From Streptomyces uncialis (GTDB lineage: Bacteria > Actinomycetota > Actinomycetes > Streptomycetales > Streptomycetaceae): a stretch of 64,000 nucleotides of DNA. Shown piece after piece: positions 24,290 through 33,063 of the stretch; position 1 is the first letter of the stretch, and every line of letters starts with the position of its first letter. Under the pieces are notes generated by a model. The model did not search any database. It was not told where the DNA came from and was given only the letters and a program-made list of their open reading frames with translations. Location of the stretch: positions 248,001-312,000 of the forward strand of contig NZ_LFBV01000009.1 in the NCBI RefSeq assembly GCF_001905345.1, written 5' to 3'. The translations under genes were made by a program, and so were the position numbers.

Positions 24290-26037
24290 CCGACGACCGG
24301 CACGCCCCCGTCGAGGACGGCGGCGGCGGGGCCGGGGCCGAGCGCCCCGGGCCCCGTCGCGGCGTGCGCCCGGGCCCCGCCTCCCGGCGGGCCCGGCGCC
24401 GGGGGAGCGCCCTGCGGTTCGGGCTGATGGCCCTGCCCGTCGTGTTCTTCGCGGTGTTCTTCGCCTACCCCGTCACCGCGATCGTCGCGCGCGGGCTGCG
24501 GCCCGCCGGAGCCTGGGAACTCGGGCGTATCGGTGAGGTGCTGGCCCAGCCCGAGATCCGTGAGGTGCTCTGGTTCACCACCTGGCAGGCGCTCGCTTCG
24601 ACCGCCCTCACCCTGCTGATCGCGCTGCCCGGCGCGTATGTCTTCGCCCGGTTCTCGTTCCCCGGCAAGCAGGTGCTGCGGGCCGTGGTGACCGTGCCGT
24701 TCGTGCTGCCCACGGTCGTCGCCGGATCGGCGTTCCTCGCACTCCTCGGCCGGGGCGGACTGCTGGACGAGACGGCGGGCGTCCGGCTCGACACCACCGT
24801 GTGGGCGATCCTGCTCGCCCACGTCTTCTTCAACTACGCCGTCGTGGTCCGTACCGTCGGCGGGCTGTGGGCGCAGCTCGACCCGCGGCAGGAGGAGGCC
24901 GCCCGGGTCCTCGGCGCGTCCCGGTTCACCGCCTGGCGGCGGGTCACCCTGCCCGCGCTGCGGCCCGCCGTCGCGGGGGCCACCCTGATGGTCTTCCTCT
25001 TCACCTTCACCTCCTTCGGTGTCGTCCAGATCCTCGGCGGACCCGCGTACTCCACGCTGGAGGTGGAGATCTACCGGCAGACCTCGCAGATCTTCGACCT
25101 CTCCGCCGCCGCGGTGCTCACCCTCGTACAGTTCGCGGCCGTCGTACTGATCCTGCTGGTCCACGCCTGGACGGTGCGGCGCAGGCAGGACGCCCTGCGG
25201 CTGGTCGACGCCGCGACCACCGCGCGCCGTCCGCGCGGCCCCGGGCAGTGGGCGCTGCTCGCCGGGGTCCTCGCGACGGTCGCCGCCCTGATCCTGCTGC
25301 CGCTCGCCGTCCTCGTCGCCCGCTCGTTCCAGGACGCCGACGGCGGCCTCACCCTCACCTACTACCGCGCTCTGACCTCCGCCGAGGGCGGCGCGTTCCT
25401 GGTGCCGCCGATCAACGCCATCGGCAACTCCCTGCTGTACGCGCTCGCCGCCACCGCCATCGCGCTGGTCGTCGGCGGACTCGCGGCGGCGGCCCTGACC
25501 CGGCGCGCCGGACGGCTGGTGCGCGGGTTCGACGCGCTGCTGATGCTGCCGCTCGGGGTGTCCGCGGTCACCGTCGGCTTCGGCTTCCTGATCACCCTCG
25601 ACGAGCCGCCGCTGGATCTGCGGGCCTCCTGGTGGCTGGTGCCCCTCGCCCAGGCCCTCGTCGGGGTGCCGTTCGTGGTGCGGACGATGCTGCCGGTGCT
25701 GCGGTCGGTCGACGAACGGCTGCGGGAGGCCGCCGCCGTGCTGGGGGCGTCCCCGTGGCGTGCCTGGCGCGAGGTCGATCTGCCGCTGGTACGGCGGGCG
25801 CTGCTGATCGCGGCGGGGTTCGCGTTCGCGGTGTCGCTCGGGGAGTTCGGCGCGACGGTGTTCATCGCGCGGCCCGACGAGCCGACGCTGCCCGTCGCCG
25901 TCGCCCGGCTCCTCGGCCGCGCCGGGGAACTCAACTACGGCCAGGCCATGGCCCTGTCGACGCTGCTGATGGTGGTGTGCGCCGTGTCGCTGCTCGTCCT
26001 GGAACGGCTCCGGACCGACCAAGCGGGAGAATTCTGA
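24253..26037 (+). CDS. thiP: Thiamine ABC transporter, double permease
   Basis: A 594-residue permease made of two fused copies of the BPD-type membrane domain, each with an EAA-type loop (EEAARVLGASRFTAWRRVTLPALRP and REAAAVLGASPWRAWREVDLPLVRR), giving about twelve membrane segments. It forms the pore of the ThiBPQ importer. The N-terminal 50 residues are hydrophilic. The start is uncertain: GTG 24253 and GTG 24265 both lie inside the thiB end and neither has a strong ribosome-binding site, suggesting coupling. It ends in a TGATG overlap with thiQ. Confidence 0.93.
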   Translation: MGQAVDLARSEVADDRHAPVEDGGGGAGAERPGPRRGVRPGPASRRARRRGSALRFGLMALPVVFFAVFFAYPVTAIVARGLRPAGAWELGRIGEVLAQPEIREVLWFTTWQALASTALTLLIALPGAYVFARFSFPGKQVLRAVVTVPFVLPTVVAGSAFLALLGRGGLLDETAGVRLDTTVWAILLAHVFFNYAVVVRTVGGLWAQLDPRQEEAARVLGASRFTAWRRVTLPALRPAVAGATLMVFLFTFTSFGVVQILGGPAYSTLEVEIYRQTSQIFDLSAAAVLTLVQFAAVVLILLVHAWTVRRRQDALRLVDAATTARRPRGPGQWALLAGVLATVAALILLPLAVLVARSFQDADGGLTLTYYRALTSAEGGAFLVPPINAIGNSLLYALAATAIALVVGGLAAAALTRRAGRLVRGFDALLMLPLGVSAVTVGFGFLITLDEPPLDLRASWWLVPLAQALVGVPFVVRTMLPVLRSVDERLREAAAVLGASPWRAWREVDLPLVRRALLIAAGFAFAVSLGEFGATVFIARPDEPTLPVAVARLLGRAGELNYGQAMALSTLLMVVCAVSLLVLERLRTDQAGEF

Positions 26038-27113
26038 TGACCGACCGGACCGACCGCACCGACGGCGACCCGGCGGTGGCGAGTGAGGCGGCGTCCGCGC
26101 TGCGGCTCGCGGAGGCGACCGTCCGCTTCGGCGACCGGGCCGCGCTCGACTCCGTCACCCTGGATGTCGCCGAGCACGAGATCGTGTGCGTCCTCGGCCC
26201 CAGCGGCAGCGGCAAGTCGACCCTGCTGCGGGTGGTCGCGGGACTCCAGGAGCTGGACGCCGGACAGGTGCTGCTCGGGGGCCGCGACCAGTCGGGGGTG
26301 CCCGCGCACCGCCGGGGGGTGGGCCTGATGTTCCAGGACCATCAGCTCTTCGCACACCGCGATGTCGGCGGGAACGTCGCGTTCGGGCCGCGGGTGCGGG
26401 GGGCGGGGCGCGCCGAGCGGGACGCCCGGGTGGCGGAGCTGCTGTCCCTGGTGGGGCTGCCGGGTGCCGCACACCGGGCGGTGGCCTCGCTGTCCGGGGG
26501 TGAGCAGCAGCGGGTGGCGCTCGCCCGCGCGCTGGCGCCGAGTCCCCGGCTGCTGCTGCTGGACGAGCCCCTCGGGCAGCTCGACCGGACCCTGCGGGAG
26601 CGTCTGGTGGTGGAGCTGCGGGACCTGTTCACCGCGCTGGGCACCACGGTACTGGCGGTCACGCACGACCAGGGCGAGGCGTTCGCGCTGGCCGACAGGG
26701 TCGTCGTCATGCGGGACGGACGGGTCGCCCAGAGCGGGACACCGCTCGCCGTGTGGCAGCGCCCGGCGGACGAGTTCGTGGCCCGCTTCCTCGGCTTCGG
26801 GAACATCGTCCCCGCGACGGTGAGCGGCCCGTGGGCCGACACCCCCTGGGGCAAGGTGCCCGTACCGGAGGGGACGGCGGCGGGTCGGCGCCCGCTGCTG
26901 GTGCGGCCCGCCGGGGTCCGGCTGGTCGCCCCCGACGCGGGGCTGGCGTGCGTGGTCACGGCGCGGACCTTCCGGGGGACGCATGTCGCGGTACGCCTCC
27001 AGCCGGAGTCGGGGCCCGAGCTGGAGGCCGCGTGCGGACTGCGGGACGCGCCCGAGCAGGGCGGGCGGGTCGGTGTGACGTTCGAGGTGACGGAGACGGT
27101 CGTCCTCGGGTGA
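26037..27113 (+). CDS. thiQ: Thiamine ABC transporter, ATP-binding protein
   Basis: The ATPase of the thiamine importer. Walker A GPSGSGKST, signature LSGGEQQRVALARAL, Walker B LLLLDEPLGQLD and the switch histidine VTHDQGE are all intact. The 358-residue length includes a C-terminal domain of about 120 residues (LLVRPAGVRLVAPD) like the regulatory OB fold of Pot/Mal-type ATPases. ATG 26037 overlaps the thiP stop. Last gene of the riboswitch-controlled operon. Confidence 0.94.
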   Translation: MTDRTDRTDGDPAVASEAASALRLAEATVRFGDRAALDSVTLDVAEHEIVCVLGPSGSGKSTLLRVVAGLQELDAGQVLLGGRDQSGVPAHRRGVGLMFQDHQLFAHRDVGGNVAFGPRVRGAGRAERDARVAELLSLVGLPGAAHRAVASLSGGEQQRVALARALAPSPRLLLLDEPLGQLDRTLRERLVVELRDLFTALGTTVLAVTHDQGEAFALADRVVVMRDGRVAQSGTPLAVWQRPADEFVARFLGFGNIVPATVSGPWADTPWGKVPVPEGTAAGRRPLLVRPAGVRLVAPDAGLACVVTARTFRGTHVAVRLQPESGPELEAACGLRDAPEQGGRVGVTFEVTETVVLG

Positions 27114-27192
27114 GCCGTACGGAATCCGCGCGACTCCCCGTCCTCGGGTAAACCGCTGGGTCCCGGGGGGACGGGTGCGTAGGGTGCCCCGC

Positions 27193-28026
27193 ATGATCAG
27201 TTCGAGTGATGAGCAGAACCTGGATGTCCCCGCGACGGGGCTCGGATACGTCCGCCACCGCGAGGAGATCGTCCGGGAGATCGACCGGTTGCGGCTGGTG
27301 CTCGCCTCGGGCGCCGATCTGACGCGCCAGGTGCCGACCTGCCCCGACTGGACCCTCGACGACCTGGTGCGGCACACCGGCGGCGCCGTCCGCTGGGCCA
27401 CACATCTGGTGCGGGAGCGGGCTCAGGAGAACATCCCCGAGGAGACGGTCCCCGGGGCCGCGGGACCCGCCGGGTCCACCGTCGAAGCCCTTGACGCCTG
27501 GCTGGCGCAGACCGCCGCCGAGTTGGCGGACGCCCTCGGGGGCGCCGGACCGGACACCCCCGTATGGACGTGGGGCTGGGAGCGGACGGCCGGGTTCTGG
27601 GCCCGCCGGATGACCCATGAACTGGTCGTGCACCGCGCGGACGCGACCCTCGCGGCGGGACTGCCGTTCGAGGTCCGCCCGGAGGTGGCGGCGGACGCGC
27701 TCGACGAGTGGCTGGAGATCGTCCACTTCATCCAGCGCAGCGAGCAGGCCGAACGGGCACCCGAACTGAGTGGCTCCGGCCGGAGCCTGCTGCTGCGGGC
27801 CACGGACGCGCCGGACGGCCTCGACGCCCACTGGCTCATCACCTTCGAGGACGACGGGTTCCGCTGGCGGCGGGGCAGCGGTTCCGCCACGGTCGAGCTG
27901 AGCGGACCGCTCACCGATGTGCTGCTCGCCTTCTACCGCCGCCGCCCGCTGGACGACGGCCGGGTCACGGTCACCGGCGACCGCGCCCTCCTGGACCTCT
28001 GGCTGGACGTCGCCACCTTCGGCTGA
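27193..28026 (+). CDS. Maleylpyruvate isomerase-family (mycothiol-dependent) protein
   Basis: A 277-residue protein with an N-terminal DinB-like four-helix domain (VPTCPDWTLDDLVRHTGGA, RRMTHELVVHRADATLA) holding the metal-binding histidines, and a C-terminal MDMPI domain (SGPLTDVLLAFYRRRPL). Members of this actinobacterial family use mycothiol as thiol cofactor; the substrate of this one is unknown. ATG 27193 is chosen; upstream GTG codons at 27175 and 27184 are alternatives. It is followed by a beta-lactamase-like gene on the same strand. Confidence 0.85.
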   Translation: MISSSDEQNLDVPATGLGYVRHREEIVREIDRLRLVLASGADLTRQVPTCPDWTLDDLVRHTGGAVRWATHLVRERAQENIPEETVPGAAGPAGSTVEALDAWLAQTAAELADALGGAGPDTPVWTWGWERTAGFWARRMTHELVVHRADATLAAGLPFEVRPEVAADALDEWLEIVHFIQRSEQAERAPELSGSGRSLLLRATDAPDGLDAHWLITFEDDGFRWRRGSGSATVELSGPLTDVLLAFYRRRPLDDGRVTVTGDRALLDLWLDVATFG

Positions 28027-28183
28027 CCCGCGCGACGGTCCCGTGTCCACGCGACCCGGCACCGGTCCGCCGCGACTGGCGTGGATACGCCAGCGGCGAT
28101 CAGTTCGGGCCGGGCTTCGAGTCCTTACGGTGAGATGGGGGCCGAGCCGCGGACCCCGACCGACGAGTGAGAGGACCGCGCGT

Positions 28184-29347
28184 ATGCCGGAGTCCACGTC
28201 CCCACTGAGCGCGTTGCTGGAAGCCCGGGTGGCCGAGGGCTCGGTGCCGGGAGCCGTCGCCCTGGTGGCACGCGGCGGCCGGACCGAGATCGCGGTGGCC
28301 GGTACGGCCGACACCGAGGGCACCGCCCCGATGGCGCGGGACAGCCTCTTCCGGATCGCCTCGCTCAGCAAGCTGGTCACCGCCGCCGCGGTCATGACCC
28401 TGATCGAGGACGGGAAGCTGGCGCCCGACGACCCGGTCGGCACCTGGCTGCCGGAACTGGCCTCCCCGGCCGTCGTCCGGGACCAGCGCGGTCCGCTGGA
28501 GGACGTGGTGCCGGCCGAACGGCCGATCACCGTCGAGGACCTGCTGAGCTCGCGGGCCGGATGGGGCTTCCCGTCGGACTTCACCCTGCCCGCGGTCACC
28601 CCGCTGATCACCGAGCTGTACCAGGGCCTGCCCCACCCCGACATGGTGCTGACGCCCGACGAATGGCCGGCCCGGCTCGCCCGCATCCCCCTGCTCGCCC
28701 AGCCCGGGACGACCTGGCTGTACCACACCAGCTCCGACATCCAGGGCGTCCTCGTGGCCCGGGCCGCCGGTTGTCCGCTCCCCGAATACCTGGCGGAGCG
28801 GCTGTTCGAACCGCTCGGGATGACCGACACCGCGTTCCATGTACCGCCCGCGAAGCTCGACCGGTTCACCAGCTTCTACGAACCCGCCGAAGCCGGTGGG
28901 CTCGTACTGAAGGACGCGCGGGACGGGCTGTGGAGCCGTCCACCCGCCTTCCCGTCCGGAGCGGGCGGACTGGTCTCCACCCTCGACGACTGGTGGGCCT
29001 TCTGCCGGATGCTGCTCGCGGGAGGGGTCGCGGACGACGGCCTCCGGGTGCTGGACCCCGTCTCGGTACGCACGATGCGCACGGACCACCTCACCGCCGC
29101 GCAGCGCTCGGAGGGCGCCCTCTTCCTGGAGGGCCAGGGCTGGGGGTACGGCGGCACCGTGGACGTCCTCGCGGTCGAACCGTGGAACGTCCCCGGGCGG
29201 TACGGCTGGTCCGGCGGTACCGGGACGACCGCGCATGTCGTGCCCGCGACGGGGGCGGTCGGGATCCTGCTCACCCAGGTCGCGATGACCGGACCGCGTC
29301 CTCCGGCGGTCATGCGGGACTTCTGGGAGTACGCGGGCCGCGTGTGA
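28184..29347 (+). CDS. Serine beta-lactamase-like hydrolase (class C fold, S12)
   Basis: A 387-residue protein of the beta-lactamase/penicillin-binding family. The active-site tetrad SxxK is SLSK (in FRIASLSKLVT), the second motif is YHTS in place of the usual YxN, and the third is GGTG in place of KTG. No signal peptide is seen, so it is probably cytoplasmic and an esterase or peptidase rather than a true beta-lactamase. ATG 28184 follows GTGAGAGGACC. Downstream is a repeat cluster in the gap to the convergent DUF4097 gene. Confidence 0.87.
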   Translation: MPESTSPLSALLEARVAEGSVPGAVALVARGGRTEIAVAGTADTEGTAPMARDSLFRIASLSKLVTAAAVMTLIEDGKLAPDDPVGTWLPELASPAVVRDQRGPLEDVVPAERPITVEDLLSSRAGWGFPSDFTLPAVTPLITELYQGLPHPDMVLTPDEWPARLARIPLLAQPGTTWLYHTSSDIQGVLVARAAGCPLPEYLAERLFEPLGMTDTAFHVPPAKLDRFTSFYEPAEAGGLVLKDARDGLWSRPPAFPSGAGGLVSTLDDWWAFCRMLLAGGVADDGLRVLDPVSVRTMRTDHLTAAQRSEGALFLEGQGWGYGGTVDVLAVEPWNVPGRYGWSGGTGTTAHVVPATGAVGILLTQVAMTGPRPPAVMRDFWEYAGRV

Positions 29348-29718
29348 CCTGGCCGGTCCTGGCTGGTGGGTCGCCTTTGTTTCCTGTGCGGGCGTACTTG
29401 TTCCTGTGCCGTCGCTCGGTGGGTTTGCGCAGTTCCCCGCGCCCCTGGATGCTGCCCCTTCGGGTCGCTCTTCGGGTGCGGGGCGGTTCTCGTCTTTGCG
29501 CAGTTCCCCGCGCCCCTTTGGGGCGCGTTCTGTTTGTTCTTCGGGTCGGTGCCGGTCGGGATTCTCCGTCCTCGCTCCAACGCGCTCGGTACGACATGTC
29601 CTTGCCGTACCGGTGGCGTCGGAGTCTGCGGGCAGAGATTCCCGCCCACCCCCTCCCGTAGCCGGGCGACCGCGCCGGGAGGGTGGTTCCCGACCGAACC
29701 GCCGCGGAGGCGCTCCTC
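29348..29718 (+). repeat. Composite 3' repeat element, cluster B
   Basis: Convergent gap with no gene. It holds a shortened lead-in (ggtcgcctttgtttcctgtgcgggcgtacttgttcctgtgccgtcgctcgg in pieces, 29369-29420), two core repeats GCGCAGTTCCCCGCGCCCCT at 29427-29446 and 29498-29517 (71 bp apart), a hairpin with a T-rich tail, and the conserved tail running to about 29690 (GGTCGGGATTCTCCGTCCTC, CGGAGTCTGC, GCAGAGATTCCCGCCCACC). The tail ends in a stem CCCTCCCG/CGGGAGGG. All are in the sense direction of the beta-lactamase-like gene. Confidence 0.85.
29509..29541 (+). terminator. Repeat-borne hairpin with T-rich tail
   Basis: CGCGCCCC-TTT-GGGGCGCG (29509-29527) is a perfect 8-bp stem with a 3-base loop that uses the end of the second core repeat. 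It is followed by TTCTGTTTGTTCTT (29528-29541), which is strikingly T-rich for this genome. This has the form of an intrinsic terminator for the upstream plus-strand gene. Confidence 0.7.
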
Positions 29719-30390
29719 TTACAGGCTCCGGGCGCTGATGTCGCCGTAGGCGGTGGTCGCGTGGATGGTCAGGGCGGCGTCGGCACCGTCGGTGTTCCTC
29801 AGCGCGTTGTCGATCCGGCCGTAGGAGGTGTCGGCGTTCAGCGACGCGGAGACCCCGCGTGCGGCGCCGACCGAGATCTCGCCGGACTCGGTGCGCAGCG
29901 TGACCGCGCCGCGCACGGCCTCGGTGATACGGAGGTCGCCCTTCTGGGTGCTGATCTCCGCGGAGCCGCCCAGACGGCCGACCGAGACATCGCCGGACTG
30001 GAGGCTCAGCCGGGCGCTCGCGGCCTCGTCGAGCTTGACCGAGCCCTGCGCGCCCTCGAAGGAGACGTCGCCGAGCCGTCCGACGCCCCGGAACTCGACG
30101 AGGGCCGCCTTTCCCTCGACGCGGGAGCCGGCGGGAAGCTGGACGGTCACCTCGACGGACCCGGAAGAGCCGAGGATCTGGTTCTTCGCCTCCGGGGCCT
30201 TGATCCGCAGGACACCGTCGTCGTACGCGACCTCGGTCTGCTCCGCCGCCTGCACGTCGCGGCTCTTGGCGGCGTTCGCGGGGAGGACCTCGACCGTGGT
30301 GTCGGACCGGTCGGCGGCGATGAAGCGGACGCGGCCGGCGGGGATGGTGAGGACGGCGGTCACGGGGGCGGGGGTGTCGAACTTCTGCAT
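29719..30390 (-). CDS. DUF4097-family beta-strand repeat protein
   Basis: A 223-residue protein beginning MQKFDTPAPVTAVLTIPAGRV. It shows repeated short strand-turn units (GRLGDVSFEGAQGSVKL, SLQSGDVSVGRLGGSAEI, QKGDLRITEAVRGAV, TESGEISVGAARGV) that make a DUF4097-type beta-helix, a fold found in putative adhesins and in proteins linked to envelope stress. It has no signal peptide or membrane segment. ATG 30390 follows GGAAGAC. It diverges from an HTH regulator, with three repeated motifs in the shared promoter region. Confidence 0.85.
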   Translation of the reverse strand: MQKFDTPAPVTAVLTIPAGRVRFIAADRSDTTVEVLPANAAKSRDVQAAEQTEVAYDDGVLRIKAPEAKNQILGSSGSVEVTVQLPAGSRVEGKAALVEFRGVGRLGDVSFEGAQGSVKLDEAASARLSLQSGDVSVGRLGGSAEISTQKGDLRITEAVRGAVTLRTESGEISVGAARGVSASLNADTSYGRIDNALRNTDGADAALTIHATTAYGDISARSL

Positions 30391-30613
30391 GATGTCTTCC
30401 TTCGGCTCGTTGTTTCCGATGAGGGAAAAGCTACGTTGCCTTTCCGGAAGCGGCAAGTGACTCGTTGCGTAGAAGTGTTGTTCATGCAGGTGAGAGTGGT
30501 GTTTTCGTTGCAATGATTTGGAATCTAATGCAATGAATCTCTCTCGGGTCGTTGCAATGGATTGCGGGTGAACGCTACCCTGGAGGCATCGACAGACCAC
30601 GAAGGGGATCGCG
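30391..30613. promoter_or_regulatory. Divergent promoter with three TGCAATG-type boxes
   Basis: The gap is markedly AT-rich. Three related motifs lie in direct order: TTGCAATGATTTG from 30508, ATGCAATGAATCT from 30528 and TTGCAATGGATTG from 30552, i.e. 20 and 24 bases apart. The third includes the palindrome GCAATGGATTGC (30554-30565). They probably bind the regulator encoded at 30614 and control both divergent genes. Confidence 0.6.
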
Positions 30614-31339
30614 ATGCCTGGAGGCAGACTTACTCAGCAGGAACGTCAGCAGATCGCGCTGGGGCTGGCCGACGGGCTCGCCTACGCGGAGATCGCCAGG
30701 CGTCTCGGCCGTCCGACCTCGACGATCACGCGTGAGGTGATGCGCAACGGCGGCCCCGGCGCCTACCGTGCCGAACTCGCCCACCGCGCCACCGAACACC
30801 GCGCCCATCGCCGCAGGAAGGCCGCGCCCGGGGATCCCGGCACGTCGCCGCAGGCCCACGGGCGCGATGCCGAAGCCGTCCGCGCGTACGAGGAGACGTT
30901 CACGACCGTCTTCATGCAATCGGGCCTGCCCAAGATGACGGCGCGGGTGCTGGTCAACCTCTACACCACGGACGCCGGCAGCCTCACCGCCGCCGAACTC
31001 GCCGCGGGCCTGCGGATCAGCCCGGCGTCCGTCTCCAAAGCGGTCACGTTCCTCGAAAGCCAGGGCCTCATCCGCCGGGAACGTGACGAGCGCCGCCGCG
31101 AGCGCTACATCGTCGACAACGACGTCATGTACCAGTCCACGATGGCCGGCGCCCGATCGACCGCCCACCTCGGCGAGGTCGCCCGGCAGGGCGTCGGCGT
31201 CCTCGGCCCCGACACCCCGGCCGCCGCCCGCCTGGAGAACATCGCCCGCTTCGTCGACTTCGTCGCCGAGAGCATCGCCCGCGCCGCGGACCAGGCCCGC
31301 GAGATCCTCCACACCAAACCGGACAACACGACTCCCTGA
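30614..31339 (+). CDS. HTH_38-GbsR/MarR-like two-domain transcriptional regulator
   Basis: A 241-residue DNA-binding protein with two helix-turn-helix units. Residues 1-50 (GRLTQQERQQIALGLADG, YAEIARRLGRPTSTITREV) resemble the N-terminal HTH of IS30-type transposases. Residues 85-200 form a winged helix of the GbsR/MarR kind (MTARVLVNLYTTDAGSLTA, ISPASVSKAVTFLESQGLIRRERDERRRERY). It is very likely the regulator of the divergent DUF4097 gene and of itself. ATG 30614 is preceded by GGGGATCGCG. A repeat cluster lies downstream. Confidence 0.85.
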   Translation: MPGGRLTQQERQQIALGLADGLAYAEIARRLGRPTSTITREVMRNGGPGAYRAELAHRATEHRAHRRRKAAPGDPGTSPQAHGRDAEAVRAYEETFTTVFMQSGLPKMTARVLVNLYTTDAGSLTAAELAAGLRISPASVSKAVTFLESQGLIRRERDERRRERYIVDNDVMYQSTMAGARSTAHLGEVARQGVGVLGPDTPAAARLENIARFVDFVAESIARAADQAREILHTKPDNTTP

Positions 31340-31854
31340 GCCCCGTCGGATCAAGCCACCCGCAGCAGAACGGCTAACGCGGCTAACACAAGGGACGCCC
31401 CATCAGCCGAACAACTGCGCAGGGGGCGCCCCATCAGGGGCGCGGGGAACTGCGCAGAACCCACGGAGCGACGGCACAGCAACAATTGCGCCCAGGTGTG
31501 GGACCCCAGGGGCGCGGGGAACTGCGCACCCACGGAGCGACGGCGCAGCAACACTTACGTCCAGGTGTGGGACCCCAGGGGCGCGGGGAACTGCGCACCC
31601 ACGGAGCGACGACGCAGCAACACTTACGTCCAGGTGTGGGACCCCAGGGGCGCGGGGAACTGCGCACCCACCGAGCGACGGCGCAGGAACGAAGTACGCC
31701 CACCCGGGCAGACCTCGGAAGCGCAAGCGAAGGCGACCCGCGGGGAACTGCGCACCCACCGAGCGACGGCACAGGAACGAAGTACGCCCACCCGGGCAGA
31801 CCTCAGAAGCGCAAGCGAAGGCGACGGGCACTGGCGAACCTCCCCGGACGGGGA
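31340..31854 (-). repeat. Composite 3' repeat element, cluster D, with a 69-bp tandem array
   Basis: Convergent gap with no gene. Core repeats occur as their reverse complement at 31436-31455, 31508-31527, 31577-31596 and 31646-31665, plus a shortened one near 31739-31753. The first four start units of 72, 69 and 69 bp that are almost identical over their whole length. The units nearer 31855 carry the lead-in box (reverse of ggtcgccttcgcttgcgctt) at 31710-31739 and again at 31799-31827. Read on the minus strand, the order is lead-in, core, core, running away from the permease gene that ends at 31855. Confidence 0.88.
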
Positions 31855-33063
31855 TCAGCGGCCCAACGGCGCGGCGGCCAGCTCCGCGATCCCCCACGTC
31901 AGCGGAGCGAACAGCGCGCACAGGGCCGCGGCCCGCAACGCGACCGCGGCCCGCAGCACGACCGCGGGCGCGCCCAGCCGCAGCAGCGCCGCCGTGGTCT
32001 GCGACCGGGCGTGCTTCGCCTCGACCGCCGCGAGGACGAGCGCGGCGAGCGCGCACCCCACCACGAGCACCGCGCCGAGCGCGCTCAGCGGCCCGGTGTC
32101 GGGCTCGGAGCCCGTGTAAAGCGCCGCGGCGGCGAACGCGCCCGACACCACCGCGCACACCACCCCGAGGGGACGGCCGATGCGCCGGGCCTCCTGCTGG
32201 AGGACCCGGCCCGCCAGCAGCCGTACCGCCCCCGGCCGTACGGCCTGAAGGGCGCGGCCGCAGCCGTGGACCAGGGCGGGACCCGCCAGCGCGAGCCCGA
32301 CCGCCGTGCAGGCCCATCCCACGAGGACGCCCAGCGGGCCGCTCGCCAGTCCGCCCGGCAGCCGTAGCCCGAGCGCGGCGTCCGACCGGCTCGCGTACGA
32401 CTCCACGGCGAGGCCCGCCGCGAGCAGCGCCACGCCCCAGGGCAGCCCGGTGGGTGTCGCCGAGGGCAGCAGGGGCCGGTCGGGGTCGGTGTCGTCGCCC
32501 GGGTCACGGGTCGCGGCGCGGCTCCCGGGCCGGCCGGTGGCGGCGGGACGCCCGGGGCGTGGGCGCAGCAGGAGGGCGGCCGTGACGGACGCGGTCACGG
32601 GTACGAGGGTGAGCAGGGTGAGGGTGGCGGCGAACGGCAGGTCCTGGTCGGCGGCGAGCAGCGCGCCGGCCGCCCCGCCGAGGGGCAGTGCGCCGAGGTC
32701 ACCGCGCAGATGGAGGAAGACGGTCAGCGCGATCAGTGAGCCGAGGGCGCAGGCGGCGGCCGTGGACACCGCGGCGAGGACGGAGCGGCGGCCGGGGCCG
32801 AGGCCCACCGCGGAGAGTCCGGGCCGGGGCCGGGTCGCCGGATCGGTGCGGGCGACGGCCACCGCGAGGTACACGGTGGCGGCGAGCGGGGCGGCGCACC
32901 AGGCGAGCCGCAGGGAGGAGCCGAACGCGGCCCCGGGGTGCCCGAGGGCGTAGCCGAAGGTGCACAGCAGCAGGAATCCGGTGCCCGCGGACGCGACCGT
33001 GACCAGGAGCCTGCGGGCCTGGACGGAGGGGCGGGCGCCGCGCGCTAGACGGAGAGCGAGCAC
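31855..33063 (-). CDS. ABC transporter permease-like membrane protein
   Basis: A 402-residue membrane protein with about eight hydrophobic segments (LLVTVASAGTGFLLLCTFGYAL, APLAATVYLAVAVA, SVLAAVSTAAACALGSLIALT, ALGAVLVVGCALAALVLAAV). It is not of the importer type and resembles FtsX-like permeases of exporters. GTG 33063 overlaps the ATPase gene by 19 bases, so the two are coupled and probably form one transporter. The substrate cannot be inferred. Hydrophilic Arg/Asp-rich loops in the middle (around RPATRDPGDDTDPDRP) are unusual. Confidence 0.75.
   Translation of the reverse strand: MLALRLARGARPSVQARRLLVTVASAGTGFLLLCTFGYALGHPGAAFGSSLRLAWCAAPLAATVYLAVAVARTDPATRPRPGLSAVGLGPGRRSVLAAVSTAAACALGSLIALTVFLHLRGDLGALPLGGAAGALLAADQDLPFAATLTLLTLVPVTASVTAALLLRPRPGRPAATGRPGSRAATRDPGDDTDPDRPLLPSATPTGLPWGVALLAAGLAVESYASRSDAALGLRLPGGLASGPLGVLVGWACTAVGLALAGPALVHGCGRALQAVRPGAVRLLAGRVLQQEARRIGRPLGVVCAVVSGAFAAAALYTGSEPDTGPLSALGAVLVVGCALAALVLAAVEAKHARSQTTAALLRLGAPAVVLRAAVALRAAALCALFAPLTWGIAELAAAPLGR

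Noticed and set aside
28184..29347. True beta-lactamase conferring resistance
   Set aside because: The SLSK motif is present, but the YxN and KTG motifs are altered and no signal peptide is seen, so a cytoplasmic esterase or peptidase is more likely.
29366..29749. Small proteins encoded in repeat cluster B
   Set aside because: Open frames here read through the conserved repeat; they recur only because the DNA repeats and show no protein-level selection.
31436..31753. CRISPR array
   Set aside because: The repeated units are 69-72 bp and nearly identical throughout, with no unique spacers and no cas genes; they are part of the intergenic repeat family.
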